Assembly: GCF_004211955.1 (NCBI RefSeq)
Contig: NZ_RHJI01000010.1
Coordinates: 124,001-188,000 of the forward strand
Length of the DNA: 64,000 nt
Direction of reading: 5' to 3'
From: Escherichia sp. E1V33
Lineage (GTDB): Bacteria > Pseudomonadota > Gammaproteobacteria > Enterobacterales > Enterobacteriaceae
Shown here piece by piece: positions 27,957 to 41,277 of this stretch. Below the pieces are notes generated by a model, which saw only the letters and a program-made list of their open reading frames with translations, did no database searches and had not been told where the DNA came from. Both the position numbers and the translations under genes were made by a program. Position 1 is the stretch's first letter, and every line of letters starts with the position of its first letter.

Positions 27957-30558
27957 AGCGCAAATTAAAACTAAACGCCGTATCTCACCCTTCTGGCTGT
28001 TGCCGTTCATCGCGCTAATGATTGCCGGTTGGCTGATTTGGGACAGTTATCAGGATAGGGGCAATACCGTCACCATCGACTTTATGTCGGCGGATGGTAT
28101 TGTCCCGGGCCGCACGCCTGTGCGTTATCAGGGCGTTGAAGTCGGAACGGTGCAGGATGTCAGCCTCAGCGACGATCTACGTAAGATTGAAGTGAAGGTC
28201 AGCATCAAGTCCGACATGAAAGATGCGCTGCGCGAAGAGACGCAGTTCTGGCTGGTAACGCCGAAAGCCTCACTTGCAGGTGTTTCCGGGCTGGATGCGC
28301 TGGTCGGTGGTAACTATATCGGCATGATGCCCGGTAAAGGTAAGGAGCAGGATCACTTTGTGGCGCTCGATACCCAGCCAAAGTATCGACTGGATAATGG
28401 TGATCTGATGATTCACCTGCAAGCCCCCGATCTCGGCTCATTGAACAGCGGCTCGCTGGTCTATTTCCGCAAAATCCCAGTAGGACGCGTCTATGACTAT
28501 GCGATCAATCCCAATAAGCAAGGTGTGGTGATTGATGTCCTGATTGAACGGCGCTTCACCGATCTGGTGAAAAAAGGCAGCCGTTTCTGGAACGTTTCTG
28601 GTGTTGATGCCAACGTCAGTATCAGTGGCGCAAAGGTGAAACTGGAAAGTCTGGCTGCCCTGGTTAACGGTGCAATTGCCTTCGATTCACCAGAAGAGTC
28701 GAAACCTGCCGATCCGGAAGATACCTTTGGTCTGTATGAGGATCTCGCCCACAGCCAGCGTGGGGTGATCATAAAGCTCGATCTACCAGGCGGAGCCGGA
28801 TTAAACGCCGATTCAACGCCGCTCATGTACCAGGGGCTGGAAGTCGGGCAACTGACCAAACTGAATTTAAACCCAGGTGGCAAAGTCACCGGGGAAATGA
28901 CCGTTGATCCCAGCGTCGTCACCCTGCTTCGTGAAAACACCCGCATCGAATTACGTAACCCGAAGTTATCTCTTAGCGACGCCAATCTCAGCGCCCTGTT
29001 GACGGGCAAAACGTTCGAACTGGTGCCTGGTGATGGCGAACCACGCAAAGAGTTCGTTGTAGTGCCTGGTGAGAAAGCTTTACTGCAAGAGCCCGATGTT
29101 CTGACGCTAACCCTGACAGCACCAGAAAGCTATGGCATCGATGCCGGTCAGCCGCTCATTCTTCACGGCGTACAGGTCGGTCAGGTTATCGACCGTAAAC
29201 TCACCAGCAAAGGCGTCACCTTTACCGTCGCCATCGAGCCTCAGCATCGCGAACTGGTAAAAGGCGATAGCAAATTTGTCGTTAATAGTCGTGTCGACGT
29301 GAAAGTGGGTCTGGATGGCGTTGAGTTTCTCGGTGCCAGCGCCTCAGAATGGATAAACGGCGGGATACGTATTCTGCCAGGCGACAAAGGTGAGATGAAA
29401 GCCAGCTATCCACTGTACGCCAATCTGGAAAAAGCCCTCGAAAATAGTCTTAGTGATTTACCCACAACGACCGTGAGTTTGAGTGCAGAGACGCTGCCGG
29501 ATGTGCAGGCGGGATCGGTAGTGCTGTACCGTAAATTTGAAGTTGGTGAAGTTATTACCGTACGTCCACGGGCCAATGCGTTCGATATCGATCTGCACAT
29601 TAAACCGGAATATCGCAACCTGCTGACCAGCAACAGCGTGTTCTGGGCTGAAGGCGGCGCGAAAGTTCAACTGAATGGTAGTGGCCTGACCGTACAGGCA
29701 TCCCCGCTTTCAAGAGCATTAAAAGGGGCTATCAGCTTCGATAATCTCAGCGGTGCCAGCGCCAGTCAGCGCAAAGGCGACAAACGTATTCTGTATGCTT
29801 CCGAAACAGCGGCCCGTGCGGTTGGTGGGCAGATTACTCTCCATGCTTTTGATGCCGGAAAACTGGCGGTCGGGATGCCAATTCGCTATCTCGGTATTGA
29901 TATCGGGCAAATCCAGACGCTGGATCTGATCACCGCACGCAATGAAGTGCAGGCAAAAGCGGTTCTCTATCCGGAGTATGTCCAGACCTTCGCCCGCGGC
30001 GGTACGCGCTTCTCGGTGGTCACACCGCAAATTTCGGCCGCTGGCGTTGAGCATCTTGATACTATCCTCCAGCCGTATATCAACGTCGAACCAGGTCGGG
30101 GTAATCCTCGCCGTGACTTTGAGTTGCAAGAAGCCACTATTACTGATTCTCGTTACCTTGATGGCTTAAGCATTATTGTCGAAGCGCCGGAAGCTGGTTC
30201 GTTAGGCATTGGTACGCCAGTACTGTTCCGTGGTCTGGAAGTAGGCACGGTTACCGGTATGACGCTGGGTACATTGTCGGATCGGGTGATGATTGCGATG
30301 CGCATCAGTAAACGTTACCAGCACCTGGTGCGTAACAATTCCGTCTTCTGGTTAGCTTCGGGCTACAGCCTGGACTTCGGTCTGACGGGCGGCGTGGTGA
30401 AAACCGGTACATTTAACCAGTTTATCCGTGGCGGGATCGCCTTCGCGACGCCACCAGGTACGCCGCTGGCGCCGAAAGCCCAGGAAGGCAAACACTTCCT
30501 GTTGCTGGAAAGTGAACCGAAAGAGTGGCGTGAATGGGGAACAGCACTGCCCCGATAA
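27925..30558 (+). CDS. letB: MCE-domain lipid tunnel protein LetB (YebT)
   Basis: 877 residues: a short cytoplasmic start, one membrane helix (about 28-46) and seven tandem MCE domains of about 115-120 residues, each opening with a variant of the G-x-P-V-x-Y/F-x-G-x-x-V-G pattern. In E. coli LetB forms a hexameric tube that spans the periplasm. The start is the ATG at 27925, inside the end of letA. Confidence 0.95.
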   Translation: MSQETPASTTEAQIKTKRRISPFWLLPFIALMIAGWLIWDSYQDRGNTVTIDFMSADGIVPGRTPVRYQGVEVGTVQDVSLSDDLRKIEVKVSIKSDMKDALREETQFWLVTPKASLAGVSGLDALVGGNYIGMMPGKGKEQDHFVALDTQPKYRLDNGDLMIHLQAPDLGSLNSGSLVYFRKIPVGRVYDYAINPNKQGVVIDVLIERRFTDLVKKGSRFWNVSGVDANVSISGAKVKLESLAALVNGAIAFDSPEESKPADPEDTFGLYEDLAHSQRGVIIKLDLPGGAGLNADSTPLMYQGLEVGQLTKLNLNPGGKVTGEMTVDPSVVTLLRENTRIELRNPKLSLSDANLSALLTGKTFELVPGDGEPRKEFVVVPGEKALLQEPDVLTLTLTAPESYGIDAGQPLILHGVQVGQVIDRKLTSKGVTFTVAIEPQHRELVKGDSKFVVNSRVDVKVGLDGVEFLGASASEWINGGIRILPGDKGEMKASYPLYANLEKALENSLSDLPTTTVSLSAETLPDVQAGSVVLYRKFEVGEVITVRPRANAFDIDLHIKPEYRNLLTSNSVFWAEGGAKVQLNGSGLTVQASPLSRALKGAISFDNLSGASASQRKGDKRILYASETAARAVGGQITLHAFDAGKLAVGMPIRYLGIDIGQIQTLDLITARNEVQAKAVLYPEYVQTFARGGTRFSVVTPQISAAGVEHLDTILQPYINVEPGRGNPRRDFELQEATITDSRYLDGLSIIVEAPEAGSLGIGTPVLFRGLEVGTVTGMTLGTLSDRVMIAMRISKRYQHLVRNNSVFWLASGYSLDFGLTGGVVKTGTFNQFIRGGIAFATPPGTPLAPKAQEGKHFLLLESEPKEWREWGTALPR

Positions 30559-30566
30559 TCCACATA

Positions 30567-30596
30567 GCTCCGGCGTGCCTGCGCCGGAGCGTTTAT
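30567..30596 (+). terminator. Hairpin behind letB
   Basis: Exact 9-base arms GCTCCGGCG / CGCCGGAGC followed by GTTTAT. Weak U tract; a probable terminator or processing hairpin just before rsmF. Confidence 0.6.
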
Positions 30597-30637
30597 GCTA
30601 AACTGCGCGCCTGTTTTTTTGCCAGTGGTACATGCTC

Positions 30638-32077
30638 GTGGCCCAACACACCGTTTATTTCCCGGACGCCTTTCTGACACAAATGCGCGAAGCCATGCCT
30701 TCGACGCTCTCTTTTGATGATTTTCTCGCCGCTTGTCAGCGCCCGTTGCGCCGCAGCATTCGCGTAAATACGCTGAAAATCTCCGTTGCTGATTTCCTGC
30801 AATTAACCGCGCCTTACGGCTGGACGCTTACACCTATTCCGTGGTGTGAAGAAGGTTTCTGGATTGAACGCGACGATGAAGAGGCATTGCCGTTGGGTAG
30901 TACCGCCGAGCATTTAAGCGGCCTGTTTTATATTCAGGAAGCCAGTTCAATGTTACCGGTTGCCGCGTTATTTGCCGACGGTAATGCCCCACAGCGGGTG
31001 ATGGATGTCGCTGCCGCGCCAGGCTCAAAAACCACGCAAATTGCCGCGAGGATGAATAACGAAGGTGCGATCCTTGCCAATGAGTTTTCCGCCAGCCGGG
31101 TAAAAGTGTTACATGCCAATATCAGTCGCTGCGGTATCCGTAACGTCTCTCTGACTCATTTTGATGGTCGCGTCTTTGGTGCGGCGTTACCAGAAATGTT
31201 CGATGCCATTTTACTGGACGCCCCCTGCTCTGGCGAAGGCGTGGTGCGTAAAGATCCCGACGCACTGAAAAACTGGTCACCGGAAAGCAATCAGGAAATT
31301 GCGGCGACCCAACGAGAACTGATCGACAGTGCCTTTCACGCTTTACGTCCTGGCGGTACGCTGGTCTACTCAACCTGTACCTTAAACAAGGAAGAAAACG
31401 AAGCCGTTTGCCTGTGGCTGAAAGAGACTTACCCCGACGCAGTTGAGTTTTTACCGCTTGGCAATCTCTTCCCTGGCGCGGACAAGGCACTGACCGAAGA
31501 AGGCTTTTTGCACGTTTTCCCGCAAATTTACGACTGCGAAGGTTTCTTCGTTGCCCGGTTGCGCAAAACACAATCGATTCCCGCCTTACCGGCACCGAAA
31601 TACAAAGTGGGTAATTTCCCGTTTAGCCCAATCAAAGATCGCGAAGCCGCACAAATTCGCCAGGCGGCGACTGCCGTTGGCTTACAGTGGGATGAAAATC
31701 TGCGCCTCTGGCAGCGCGATAAAGAACTCTGGCTGTTCCCGGTGGGCATTGAAGCCCTGATCGGTAAAGTCCGATTTTCCCGTCTGGGAATTAAGCTTGC
31801 CGAGACGCATAACAAAGGTTATCGCTGGCAGCATGAATCGGTTATTGCCCTGGCATCCCCCAACGATACGAACGCTTTCGAACTGACGCCTCAGGAAGCG
31901 GAAGAGTGGTATCGCGGGCGGGATGTTTACCCGCAAACCGCGCCAACTACGGATGATGTGCTGGTAACCTTCCAGCATCAGCCAATTGGTTTAGCCAAAC
32001 GTATTGGCTCGCGACTGAAAAACAGTTATCCACGGGAACTGGTACGTGACGGAAAACTGTTTACCGGTAACGCCTGA
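30638..32077 (+). CDS. rsmF: 16S rRNA m5C1407 methyltransferase RsmF
   Basis: Sun/NOL1-type SAM methyltransferase of 479 residues. The SAM loop [10 protein letters not shown] is near residues 120-130, and the two working cysteines lie in D-A-P-C-S-G-E-G and S-T-C-T-L. The C-terminal region has the PUA-like extension typical of RsmF. I use the GTG at 30638 as in K-12; an ATG six bases upstream would add two residues. Confidence 0.95.
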   Translation: MAQHTVYFPDAFLTQMREAMPSTLSFDDFLAACQRPLRRSIRVNTLKISVADFLQLTAPYGWTLTPIPWCEEGFWIERDDEEALPLGSTAEHLSGLFYIQEASSMLPVAALFADGNAPQRVMDVAAAPGSKTTQIAARMNNEGAILANEFSASRVKVLHANISRCGIRNVSLTHFDGRVFGAALPEMFDAILLDAPCSGEGVVRKDPDALKNWSPESNQEIAATQRELIDSAFHALRPGGTLVYSTCTLNKEENEAVCLWLKETYPDAVEFLPLGNLFPGADKALTEEGFLHVFPQIYDCEGFFVARLRKTQSIPALPAPKYKVGNFPFSPIKDREAAQIRQAATAVGLQWDENLRLWQRDKELWLFPVGIEALIGKVRFSRLGIKLAETHNKGYRWQHESVIALASPNDTNAFELTPQEAEEWYRGRDVYPQTAPTTDDVLVTFQHQPIGLAKRIGSRLKNSYPRELVRDGKLFTGNA

Positions 32078-32194
32078 CAGCGCACAAAAAAAGCGCACGT
32101 TTTGACTGGCGAATCTCACTGCCTTGACTACGCTGAAAAATGGTGCGATCGGACTGGTCGTACCACAACCGGCAGATAAATGGAGAGCACGAAG

Positions 32195-32431
32195 ATGAAA
32201 ACCAGTGTGCGCATAGGCGCTTTTGAAATCGATGACGGCGAGTTACACGGCGAATCGCCAGGCGATCGAACATTAACAATTCCTTGTAAATCTGACCCCG
32301 ATTTATGTATGCAACTGGATGCCTGGGACGCCGAAACCAGCATTCCAGCTCTACTAAACGGCGAACACTCTGTCCTGTACCGCTCCCGCTACGATCAAAA
32401 GTCTGATGCCTGGATTATGCGTCTTGCCTGA
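32195..32431 (+). CDS. yebV: Small protein YebV
   Basis: 78 residues starting M-K-T-S-V-R, soluble and acidic, without recognised domain; known in K-12 as an uncharacterised sigma-E/stress-linked small gene. The upstream in-frame ATG at 32180 would add five residues. Confidence 0.88.
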   Translation: MKTSVRIGAFEIDDGELHGESPGDRTLTIPCKSDPDLCMQLDAWDAETSIPALLNGEHSVLYRSRYDQKSDAWIMRLA

Positions 32432-32440
32432 TCCAAAAAC

Positions 32441-32468
32441 AACCCGTCGGCATGGCGGGTTATTTATT
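32441..32468 (+). terminator. Terminator of yebV
   Basis: AACCCG pairs with CGGGTT across a nine-base loop, followed by ATTTATT. Confidence 0.6.
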
Positions 32469-32536
32469 CTGGTTATTTCCCCGAAGTAAAATACTCTCCT
32501 AAACTTAACGGTACGGCACCACACTTCGAGGATGAA

Positions 32537-32728
32537 ATGTTCGCGCTGGTACTTTTTGTTTGCTATCTGGACGCTGGCTGTGAAGATATTGTTGTTGATG
32601 TTTACAACACGGAACAGCAGTGCGTCTACTCAATGGACGATCAACGGATCCGACACGGCGGCTGCTTTCCTGTTGAGGATTTTATTGATGGGTTCTGGCG
32701 GCCCGCGCAGGAGTACAGTGACTTTTAA
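32537..32728 (+). CDS. yebW: Small protein YebW
   Basis: 63 residues with four cysteines, no clear membrane span beyond a hydrophobic N-terminus; function unknown. The match to K-12 YebW is clear but about six residues differ as I recall it. The stop abuts the convergent pphA stop with no base between. Confidence 0.87.
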   Translation: MFALVLFVCYLDAGCEDIVVDVYNTEQQCVYSMDDQRIRHGGCFPVEDFIDGFWRPAQEYSDF

Positions 32729-33385
32729 TTACTGGAGTTGTTCCACAGTAAGCGTCCCTCCGAAGACGGCGCCGGTGTCTATATAATGCAAGTTTCCAAT
32801 ATCTACGCGATGAGGTAATGGCGTATGGCCAAACCAGAAATGGTCAGCACCGCTAATTCCCTGCCCTTTTTGGCCTTCACGTAATCGCGAACGACTCCAC
32901 AAGACCTGGTGCAAATCGACTTCCTTTTGCCATTGATAAACATTGTCAGGATAATCAGCATGAGCAATAACATGTTTGCCAGTGCGACTGTTTAATTCAA
33001 GAATAAAAGGCAGATGCTGGCCTTTGCTGAGCGCCCTTTCAGCTTGCTTCTGTTGCTTATCTGCCAGTGCAGCAAACCAGTCACCACCGTTCATATACCA
33101 TAAAGACATCTGCTGCGTCGCCAGCGCATCTATCGCCATCTGCTCATGATTGCCTCTTACCGCTCTGACCCAGCGTTGCTCCAGGAGTTGAAGACAACGC
33201 AAACTCTCTGGGCCACGATCAATAACATCACCTACTGAGATCAACAGATCCTGCCACGGATCAAAACGGCTGTGCCATAATTTGATACGCAGTAGCTCAA
33301 GGCAACCATGAATATCCCCCACCAACCAGATATGTCGCCAATGGCTGCCATCAATTTTCTGATAGGTGCGGTCTGCCTCTTTCAT
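32729..33385 (-). CDS. pphA: Serine/threonine protein phosphatase 1 PphA
   Basis: 218 residues of the lambda/PPP phosphatase family. Metal-binding signatures are G-D-I-H-G, G-D-V-I-D-R-G and R-G-N-H-E, with later histidines in A-H-A-D-Y and F-G-H-T. PphA is linked in E. coli to misfolded-protein signalling through CpxR. The start is an ATG; a TTG just before it is in frame. The protein differs from the K-12 sequence I recall at many surface positions. Confidence 0.93.
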   Translation of the reverse strand: MKEADRTYQKIDGSHWRHIWLVGDIHGCLELLRIKLWHSRFDPWQDLLISVGDVIDRGPESLRCLQLLEQRWVRAVRGNHEQMAIDALATQQMSLWYMNGGDWFAALADKQQKQAERALSKGQHLPFILELNSRTGKHVIAHADYPDNVYQWQKEVDLHQVLWSRSRLREGQKGQGISGADHFWFGHTPLPHRVDIGNLHYIDTGAVFGGTLTVEQLQ

Positions 33386-33439
33386 CAATTTTTTACTCCC
33401 GCGCAGAAGGTCACATTATTTTAACATAAATGTTAAAAA

Positions 33440-33690
33440 AGGCTGGACTGAAGCAGTAGAGTGTGTGTTATGGTTGATTGTGAAGTCAGCACAGAGAAAA
33501 CAGTGATGTATTCATCCCGCTGGCTTTATAGATAAAAAGAGACCGAATACGATTCCTGTATTCGGTCCAGGGAAATGGCTCTTGGGAGAGAGCCGTGCGC
33601 TAAAAGTTGGCATTAATGCAGGCTTAGTTGCCTTGCCCTTTAAGAATAGATGACGACGCCAGGTTTTCCAGTCCACACGAAAAGTGGTCA
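33440..33690 (+). ncRNA. ryeA: RyeA (SraC) antisense RNA, approximate extent
   Basis: In E. coli RyeA is a roughly 250-nt RNA transcribed opposite to SdsR and fully covering it. The same region is conserved here on the plus strand, with SdsR inside. Ends are estimated from the known size and are not visible as clear signals. Confidence 0.5.
33534..33636 (-). ncRNA. sdsR: SdsR (RyeB) sigma-S-dependent sRNA
   Basis: The minus strand from 33636 begins GCAAGGCAACTAAGCCTGC and runs to a terminator hairpin (ACCGAATAC / GTATTCGGT) ending in five Ts, about 103 nt, matching the SdsR sequence as I remember it. Upstream CTATTCTTAAAGG fits a sigma-S -10 element. SdsR accumulates in stationary phase, acts through Hfq on mRNAs such as ompD, mutS and tolC, and is countered by RyeA. 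Confidence 0.92.
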
Positions 33691-33722
33691 GAAAAAAGCG
33701 TCTTTATCATCCTTTTAAAAGT

Positions 33723-33767
33723 AAAAAAAACGCCCGATCTGATAAAAGATCCTGGGCGTTTTTTTTG
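33723..33767. terminator. Bidirectional hairpin between sdsR/ryeA and yebY
   Basis: AACGCCC...GATCT pairs with AGATC...GGGCGTT; As precede and eight Ts follow. It can end yebY transcription on the minus strand and RNAs on the plus strand. Confidence 0.8.
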
Positions 33768-33792
33768 CAAATCAAAAGGCTAATTCAGGTAA

Positions 33793-34134
33793 TCAGCAAA
33801 GTTTTTCAGCTCGTTCTATAAATGGCGTCAGGCTCATTTTTTCACCGGGCTTGTTGGGATCTTCAATCTGGATCACCGAAATAGGCTGGGCCTTAGTCTT
33901 CCCGCTGGAAACCTCTTTTTGCGCAACATCGTTCAAAGGGTATTGCACCAGGGTGCTAGGGTTAATGACATACAGCGCATTACCCGGTCGGCATGTCAAC
34001 ATCACTTCTTCGCGATTAAATGCCCATTTGTCTTTGCCAATTTCAAAACGGCTGACGGTAATCACCTGAGGAGCCGCCAGCGCCGCAGTGGAACTGGTGA
34101 GTAACAAAAATGCTAATATACTTTTTTTCATCAT
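33793..34134 (-). CDS. yebY: Exported protein YebY (DUF2511)
   Basis: 113 residues with a signal peptide (about 1-20, ending A-A-L-A) and a periplasmic domain with two cysteines (C-R-P-G and the final residue). Function unknown. It is third in the yobA-yebZ-yebY operon, which points to copper handling in the periplasm; induction by copper is reported for this operon in E. coli. Confidence 0.92.
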   Translation of the reverse strand: MMKKSILAFLLLTSSTAALAAPQVITVSRFEIGKDKWAFNREEVMLTCRPGNALYVINPSTLVQYPLNDVAQKEVSSGKTKAQPISVIQIEDPNKPGEKMSLTPFIERAEKLC

Positions 34135-34147
34135 TTATCGTAATCCA

Positions 34148-35020
34148 TCAAAACGGTTCCAGAGTCGCCAGCAGGCTGATTATCACCAGTACCACCGCGC
34201 CTATCGCCCATTCGAGTTGAGTCATCCATACAAACCAGGGAACGGCCCGGGCTTCGTCATGCCGCATTCCTGGAACCAGAACATAACGATTTGCCAGCGC
34301 GATGACCACCATAATCATGACCAGTATGACTTTGAGCAATAAGAGCTGGCCCCAGTAAGTGGCAAGCGTGGGGGGAAATCCCGTGATTAGTAATGCATTG
34401 AGCACACCACTCACCAGCACGCCAATGACAGCAAAATGTCCGCACCAGGAAAAACGCATCAGCGCATGAATGGCCGAACGTCTCCATCGCCCTTTCACCA
34501 GCCGCATACACCAGACAACCGGTAGTAGCCCTCCAAACCATGCTGCGGCGCAGATAAGATGTACGGCGTGATTAGTCTGATGAATTTTTGCGGTTAATCC
34601 TTCATTTAATGTCGCGTGTCCCATCCCCGCCATCAGGATAAATTGCGCGGTGGTCAGCATAAACAGTAACCGCAGCATAGTCCGTGGTTGCATCAGGACG
34701 ACGGTCAACGTCACGAGAGCGAGAACGATTTGCCAGATCCAGACGCCTCCAAAGTGCGTTTGTAACACCGACTGCCAGATGCTCAGCGAAACGACATCTG
34801 GCCATCCCGCGCCCATCAATCCCCCCTGAACGGCGAACATCGCTGCGGCACTGATCAAACTCCATGCGGCGGCGTGCTGTTGTAAGCGCAAAAAACGCTT
34901 CGTCAATAATCGACGAATCGTCACTGGTGCCAACCATGCCCCGTACATCGCGAAGCCAAAAACCAGCATCAGAGAGATAAAATGGATAAATCGTAGTGCG
35001 ACCCAGGTAAGCGCTAGCAT
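34148..35020 (-). CDS. yebZ: CopD-family inner membrane protein YebZ
   Basis: 290 residues with about eight helices and conserved histidines of CopD/PcoD proteins (for example R-F-I-H and N-H-A-V-H). It probably carries copper across the inner membrane with YobA as periplasmic partner. It starts 3 bases behind the yobA stop. Confidence 0.93.
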   Translation of the reverse strand: MLALTWVALRFIHFISLMLVFGFAMYGAWLAPVTIRRLLTKRFLRLQQHAAAWSLISAAAMFAVQGGLMGAGWPDVVSLSIWQSVLQTHFGGVWIWQIVLALVTLTVVLMQPRTMLRLLFMLTTAQFILMAGMGHATLNEGLTAKIHQTNHAVHLICAAAWFGGLLPVVWCMRLVKGRWRRSAIHALMRFSWCGHFAVIGVLVSGVLNALLITGFPPTLATYWGQLLLLKVILVMIMVVIALANRYVLVPGMRHDEARAVPWFVWMTQLEWAIGAVVLVIISLLATLEPF

Positions 35021-35023
35021 GCT

Positions 35024-35398
35024 TTATTTCACAGTAAAGGTGTACTGTCCTTTGGTTTTATGCCCGTCCACCGAAACGACATGCCAGTCAACGGTATAAC
35101 TTCCTGGATTCAGGGCGTCGGCAAGCGGAACGATCAATTGCTTTTTGTCTTGTTCATTACGCTTCGCGGGTAATGTTTTAACATTTTCATTCTTCGGGCC
35201 GATGATTTTGGCCCCACTGAATCCAGGTTCAATACCTTCAGAGAAATTTAAAGTAATGGCCTGTGGGGCAGCGGTTACCGCCGCATTCGCCGCAGGATAC
35301 TGGTGTGTCAGGTGCGCATGAGCCCAGACGGAAGGGGCCGCCAGCGAACCGGCAATTATTGCCAGTGTATAACGAAGAGAACGCGCAGTTGAAACCAT
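35024..35398 (-). CDS. yobA: CopC-like periplasmic copper-binding protein YobA
   Basis: 124 residues with a signal peptide (ending V-W-A) directly before A-H-A-H-L-T-H, whose mature N-terminal histidine is a classic CopC Cu(II) ligand. The rest is a beta-sandwich with a late D-G-H-K-T-K motif. First gene of yobA-yebZ-yebY. Confidence 0.94.
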   Translation of the reverse strand: MVSTARSLRYTLAIIAGSLAAPSVWAHAHLTHQYPAANAAVTAAPQAITLNFSEGIEPGFSGAKIIGPKNENVKTLPAKRNEQDKKQLIVPLADALNPGSYTVDWHVVSVDGHKTKGQYTFTVK

Positions 35399-35536
35399 AT
35401 TATCTATTCCTTTTTGTAATGAGTTTTTTACAGAGCATAACCTTGTCTAATGAGAGAGTCGAGGATCATCAATTCAGGCTTGCCATCCTGACTGACTCTT
35501 AGTAACTTTTGCCCGCAATTAACGAGGAGACACCGC

Positions 35537-35767
35537 ATGCTGAAGAATCTGGCCAAACTGGATCAAACTGAAATGGATAAAGTAAATGTCGATCTGGCCG
35601 CTGCCGGAGTGGCATTTAAAGAACGGTACAATATGCCGGTGATTGCTGAAGCGGTTGAACGTGAACAACCGGAACACCTGCGCGGCTGGTTTCGTGAGCG
35701 CCTAATCGCCCACCGTCTCGCCTCTGTAAATCTGTCACGTTTACCTTACGAGCCCAAACTTAAATAA
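35537..35767 (+). CDS. holE: DNA polymerase III theta subunit HolE
   Basis: 76 residues, small helical subunit that binds and stabilises the epsilon proofreading exonuclease DnaQ. Start behind GAGGAG. Sequence nearly identical to K-12 (one Gly for Ser in the middle, as I recall). Confidence 0.97.
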   Translation: MLKNLAKLDQTEMDKVNVDLAAAGVAFKERYNMPVIAEAVEREQPEHLRGWFRERLIAHRLASVNLSRLPYEPKLK

Positions 35768-35867
35768 ACCTTATATTAAGTTACACTTTCTTACATGGTG
35801 CCTGCTAAATTATAAGTATTTTCTCATACACATCACTATTCGCAGACACTATGAAAAGGAAGTCATC

Positions 35868-36524
35868 ATGTCGTACTGGAAAGTTGCAGCCGCACAATAT
35901 GAGCCTCGTAATGCTTCACTCACTGAACAGGTAGCCCGTCATCTGGAGTTCGTGAGGGTTGCCGCCAGGCACCAGTGCGAACTGTTGGTTTTTCCTTCAC
36001 TTTCTCTACTGGGATGCGATTACAAGCGACGTCCGCTCCCGTCTCCGCCCGACCTCTCACTTTTAGACCCGCTTTGTTATGCCGCAACAACCACTCGAAT
36101 GACCATTATTGCGGGCCTTCCCGTTGAATATAATGAGCGTATTATTCGCGGTATTGCAGTATTCGCCCCCTGGATGAAAACGCCAGGAATTTATCATCAA
36201 AGTCATGGTGCATGTCTGGGTCAACGTTCCGAAACCATCACTGTATTGGATGGTCAACCGGAAGGTATTGATATGGACCCGACTTGTTCACTTTTTACCA
36301 CCGGGCAATGTATCGGTGAACCTGACCTACTGGCTTCGACCCGACGCTTAGAGTTTTTCTCACATCAATACTCTATCGCTGTACTAATGGCGAACGCCCG
36401 CGGTAACAGTGCACTGTGGGATGAACATGGCCGACTTATTGTTCGCGCCGATCGCGGTTCTCTTTTGTTGGTTGGTCAGCGCTCTTCGCAGGGTTGGCAA
36501 GGTGATATCATTCCATTACGCTAG
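35868..36524 (+). CDS. yobB: Carbon-nitrogen hydrolase-like protein YobB
   Basis: 218 residues of the nitrilase fold, matching YobB. Nitrilases use a Glu-Lys-Cys triad. I see the early W-K-V-A-A-A-Q-Y start, and around G-A-C-L-G-Q a possible cysteine, but the family motif is weak, so activity is uncertain. It has an AAGGAAG site and precedes exoX by 24 bases. Confidence 0.88.
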   Translation: MSYWKVAAAQYEPRNASLTEQVARHLEFVRVAARHQCELLVFPSLSLLGCDYKRRPLPSPPDLSLLDPLCYAATTTRMTIIAGLPVEYNERIIRGIAVFAPWMKTPGIYHQSHGACLGQRSETITVLDGQPEGIDMDPTCSLFTTGQCIGEPDLLASTRRLEFFSHQYSIAVLMANARGNSALWDEHGRLIVRADRGSLLLVGQRSSQGWQGDIIPLR

Positions 36525-36548
36525 GCGTTTTCTTCCTGGAGCATGACC

Positions 36549-39295
<2,747 letters not shown>

Positions 39296-39471
39296 TTATA
39301 AGGGTGGCAAAACTCACCCGGGATGCAAGCGAAACAGGGCAGTCATTGTATAGATGATGACAGGTAATGGCGTGAAAATCGAAAGGATGTAGCCAGCGAA
39401 ATTAATTCGCTCAAATAACTGTGCGGTTTTATATAGCCCGATAAACAGCCATATCAGGCTATACGGAGTGA

Positions 39472-40128
39472 TTATTCAGACAAAGTGCGTTTTTGCTGTT
39501 CGAGATCGCGTTCAATACCTTCGCGGACTTCCTGGGGAATTTTAAGCGCGTCCCCCAGTGCATTCAGGTAACTGCGCTCCATGAAATGGTCAATATCAAT
39601 AGCCGCACAGCTCAGGAAATAGATCTCCAGTGCCTCTTCTTCGTTGCGAATCCCCTCGGCCAGGCGCTGCGGATCCAATGGTTGCTCGATTGCCTGTTCG
39701 ATCAGTACACGCCCCTGCTCTTCAACACCAGCTTCACGCAATTGCTGGTCGATAGCCGCGCGTTCTTTACTATCAATATGACCATCGCTTTTGGCAGCAA
39801 AAACCAGGGCGAGGATTAAACGTTCTGTACGTTCATCCAGCGGCGTACTTTGGGTGCCGAATTGCGGTTCGTTCTGATGCGCCGCACGAATTTTATCTTT
39901 GTATTTGTTCCACAGTACGGTACCAGCGACTGCTCCGCCGCCAACCAGCAACGCGTTTGTACCGTATTTCGTTAATAGTTTACGTGCTGATTTATTCGCA
40001 ACCAGCAGTCCTGCCAACCCGCCTAATGCGCCGGGTACTAAAAGTTTGCCCATTCCCTGATCTGTAGACGAAGAGGAAGAACTGCTTTGCCCAAGAAGGG
40101 ATTGCAGTTGATTTAACCAGTTAGCCAT
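39472..40128 (-). CDS. yebE: DUF533 inner membrane protein YebE
   Basis: 218 residues. A Ser-rich N-terminus is followed by a glycine-rich hydrophobic segment with two short spans (about 30-75) and a cytoplasmic TerB-like helical domain (about 100-210) with acidic residues. It is a Cpx-regulated gene of unknown function in E. coli. Confidence 0.92.
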   Translation of the reverse strand: MANWLNQLQSLLGQSSSSSSSTDQGMGKLLVPGALGGLAGLLVANKSARKLLTKYGTNALLVGGGAVAGTVLWNKYKDKIRAAHQNEPQFGTQSTPLDERTERLILALVFAAKSDGHIDSKERAAIDQQLREAGVEEQGRVLIEQAIEQPLDPQRLAEGIRNEEEALEIYFLSCAAIDIDHFMERSYLNALGDALKIPQEVREGIERDLEQQKRTLSE

Positions 40129-40359
40129 TTTTGCTCCTCAATTCACCATTTTAATGGCAATAGCATAGCGAATGAGGATGTCAGAAAGTGTATATAGAGA
40201 CAAAAGATGCGCAAATAAGCGAGGCAGAAGGCAATCCTCACAGGAAATCCGCGTCAGGTAAGGTACTGGGTGATGTGATTAATTTAAGGCTTGAAGACTT
40301 GATTGTAATTGCCTGATGCGAAGTTGGCGCTTCTTATCAAGACCGTAGGGGCTGGTACG

Positions 40360-40398
40360 TTGGTGGGCGGATAAGGCGCTCGCGCCGCATCCGCCAAC
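40360..40398. repeat. REP element between yebE and yebF
   Basis: GGCGGATAAGGCGCTCGCGCCGCATCCGCC is a standard enterobacterial REP palindrome with the central GGCG/CGCC imperfection. Confidence 0.85.
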
Positions 40399-40422
40399 GG
40401 TCAATCGAATTACCAGAAGCCA

Positions 40423-40824
<402 letters not shown>

Positions 40825-40845
40825 TTATCAGGAGCGCAAGTTGCT

Positions 40846-41136
40846 TCAGGCGGCGTGGGTTTCACCTTCCCCATCCGTGTCAGTATCAACCACCTGAGGA
40901 GAAGGTAATTTACCGGTTTTCAGAATGGTACTAAGCACATCTTTCTGTTCCGCCAACCACAAAGAAAGCGCTTCACGCTGCTCGTCTTCCATTGTCACCG
41001 GAGAATTCGCCAACCATGTATCGAGTAGATCCGCTGTATCGAGCATTTTGTCATAAGCATCGGCTTCCTTTTTGCTGGTAAACGACATCTTCTCTTCGCC
41101 CTCACGAATGACCACGTATTTAATTTCAACCGCCAT
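40846..41136 (-). CDS. yebG: SOS-induced protein YebG
   Basis: 96 residues, soluble, acidic C-terminus. A DNA-damage-inducible gene under LexA control; biochemical function unknown. The LexA box lies 18-37 bases before the start. Divergent from purT. Confidence 0.95.
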   Translation of the reverse strand: MAVEIKYVVIREGEEKMSFTSKKEADAYDKMLDTADLLDTWLANSPVTMEDEQREALSLWLAEQKDVLSTILKTGKLPSPQVVDTDTDGEGETHAA

Positions 41137-41153
41137 TTGCAGCCTCTCACCAT

Positions 41154-41173
41154 AACTGTAATTTTATACAGTA
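41154..41173 (-). promoter_or_regulatory. LexA (SOS) box of yebG
   Basis: On the minus strand it reads TACTGTATAAAATTACAGTT, matching TACTG-N10-CAGTA at all but the last base. Confidence 0.92.
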
Positions 41174-41224
41174 TATTTCTTTTCAGTCGAGAAATCAATG
41201 CAAGCAATCAAGCAATAAAGACAC

Positions 41225-41240
41225 ACGCAAACGTTTTCGT
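41225..41240 (+). promoter_or_regulatory. PurR operator of purT
   Basis: ACGCAAACGTTTTCGT is the standard 16-base PurR palindrome, 37 bases before the purT start. Expected to repress with hypoxanthine or guanine. Confidence 0.93.
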
Positions 41241-41277
41241 TTATACTTCACGCGGAATTAATCAGGGGATATTCGTT

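Noticed and set aside
41137-41277. N-terminal extension of PurT from 41137
   Set aside because: The added 47 codons cover the PurR operator and the yebG LexA box and are not coding-like.
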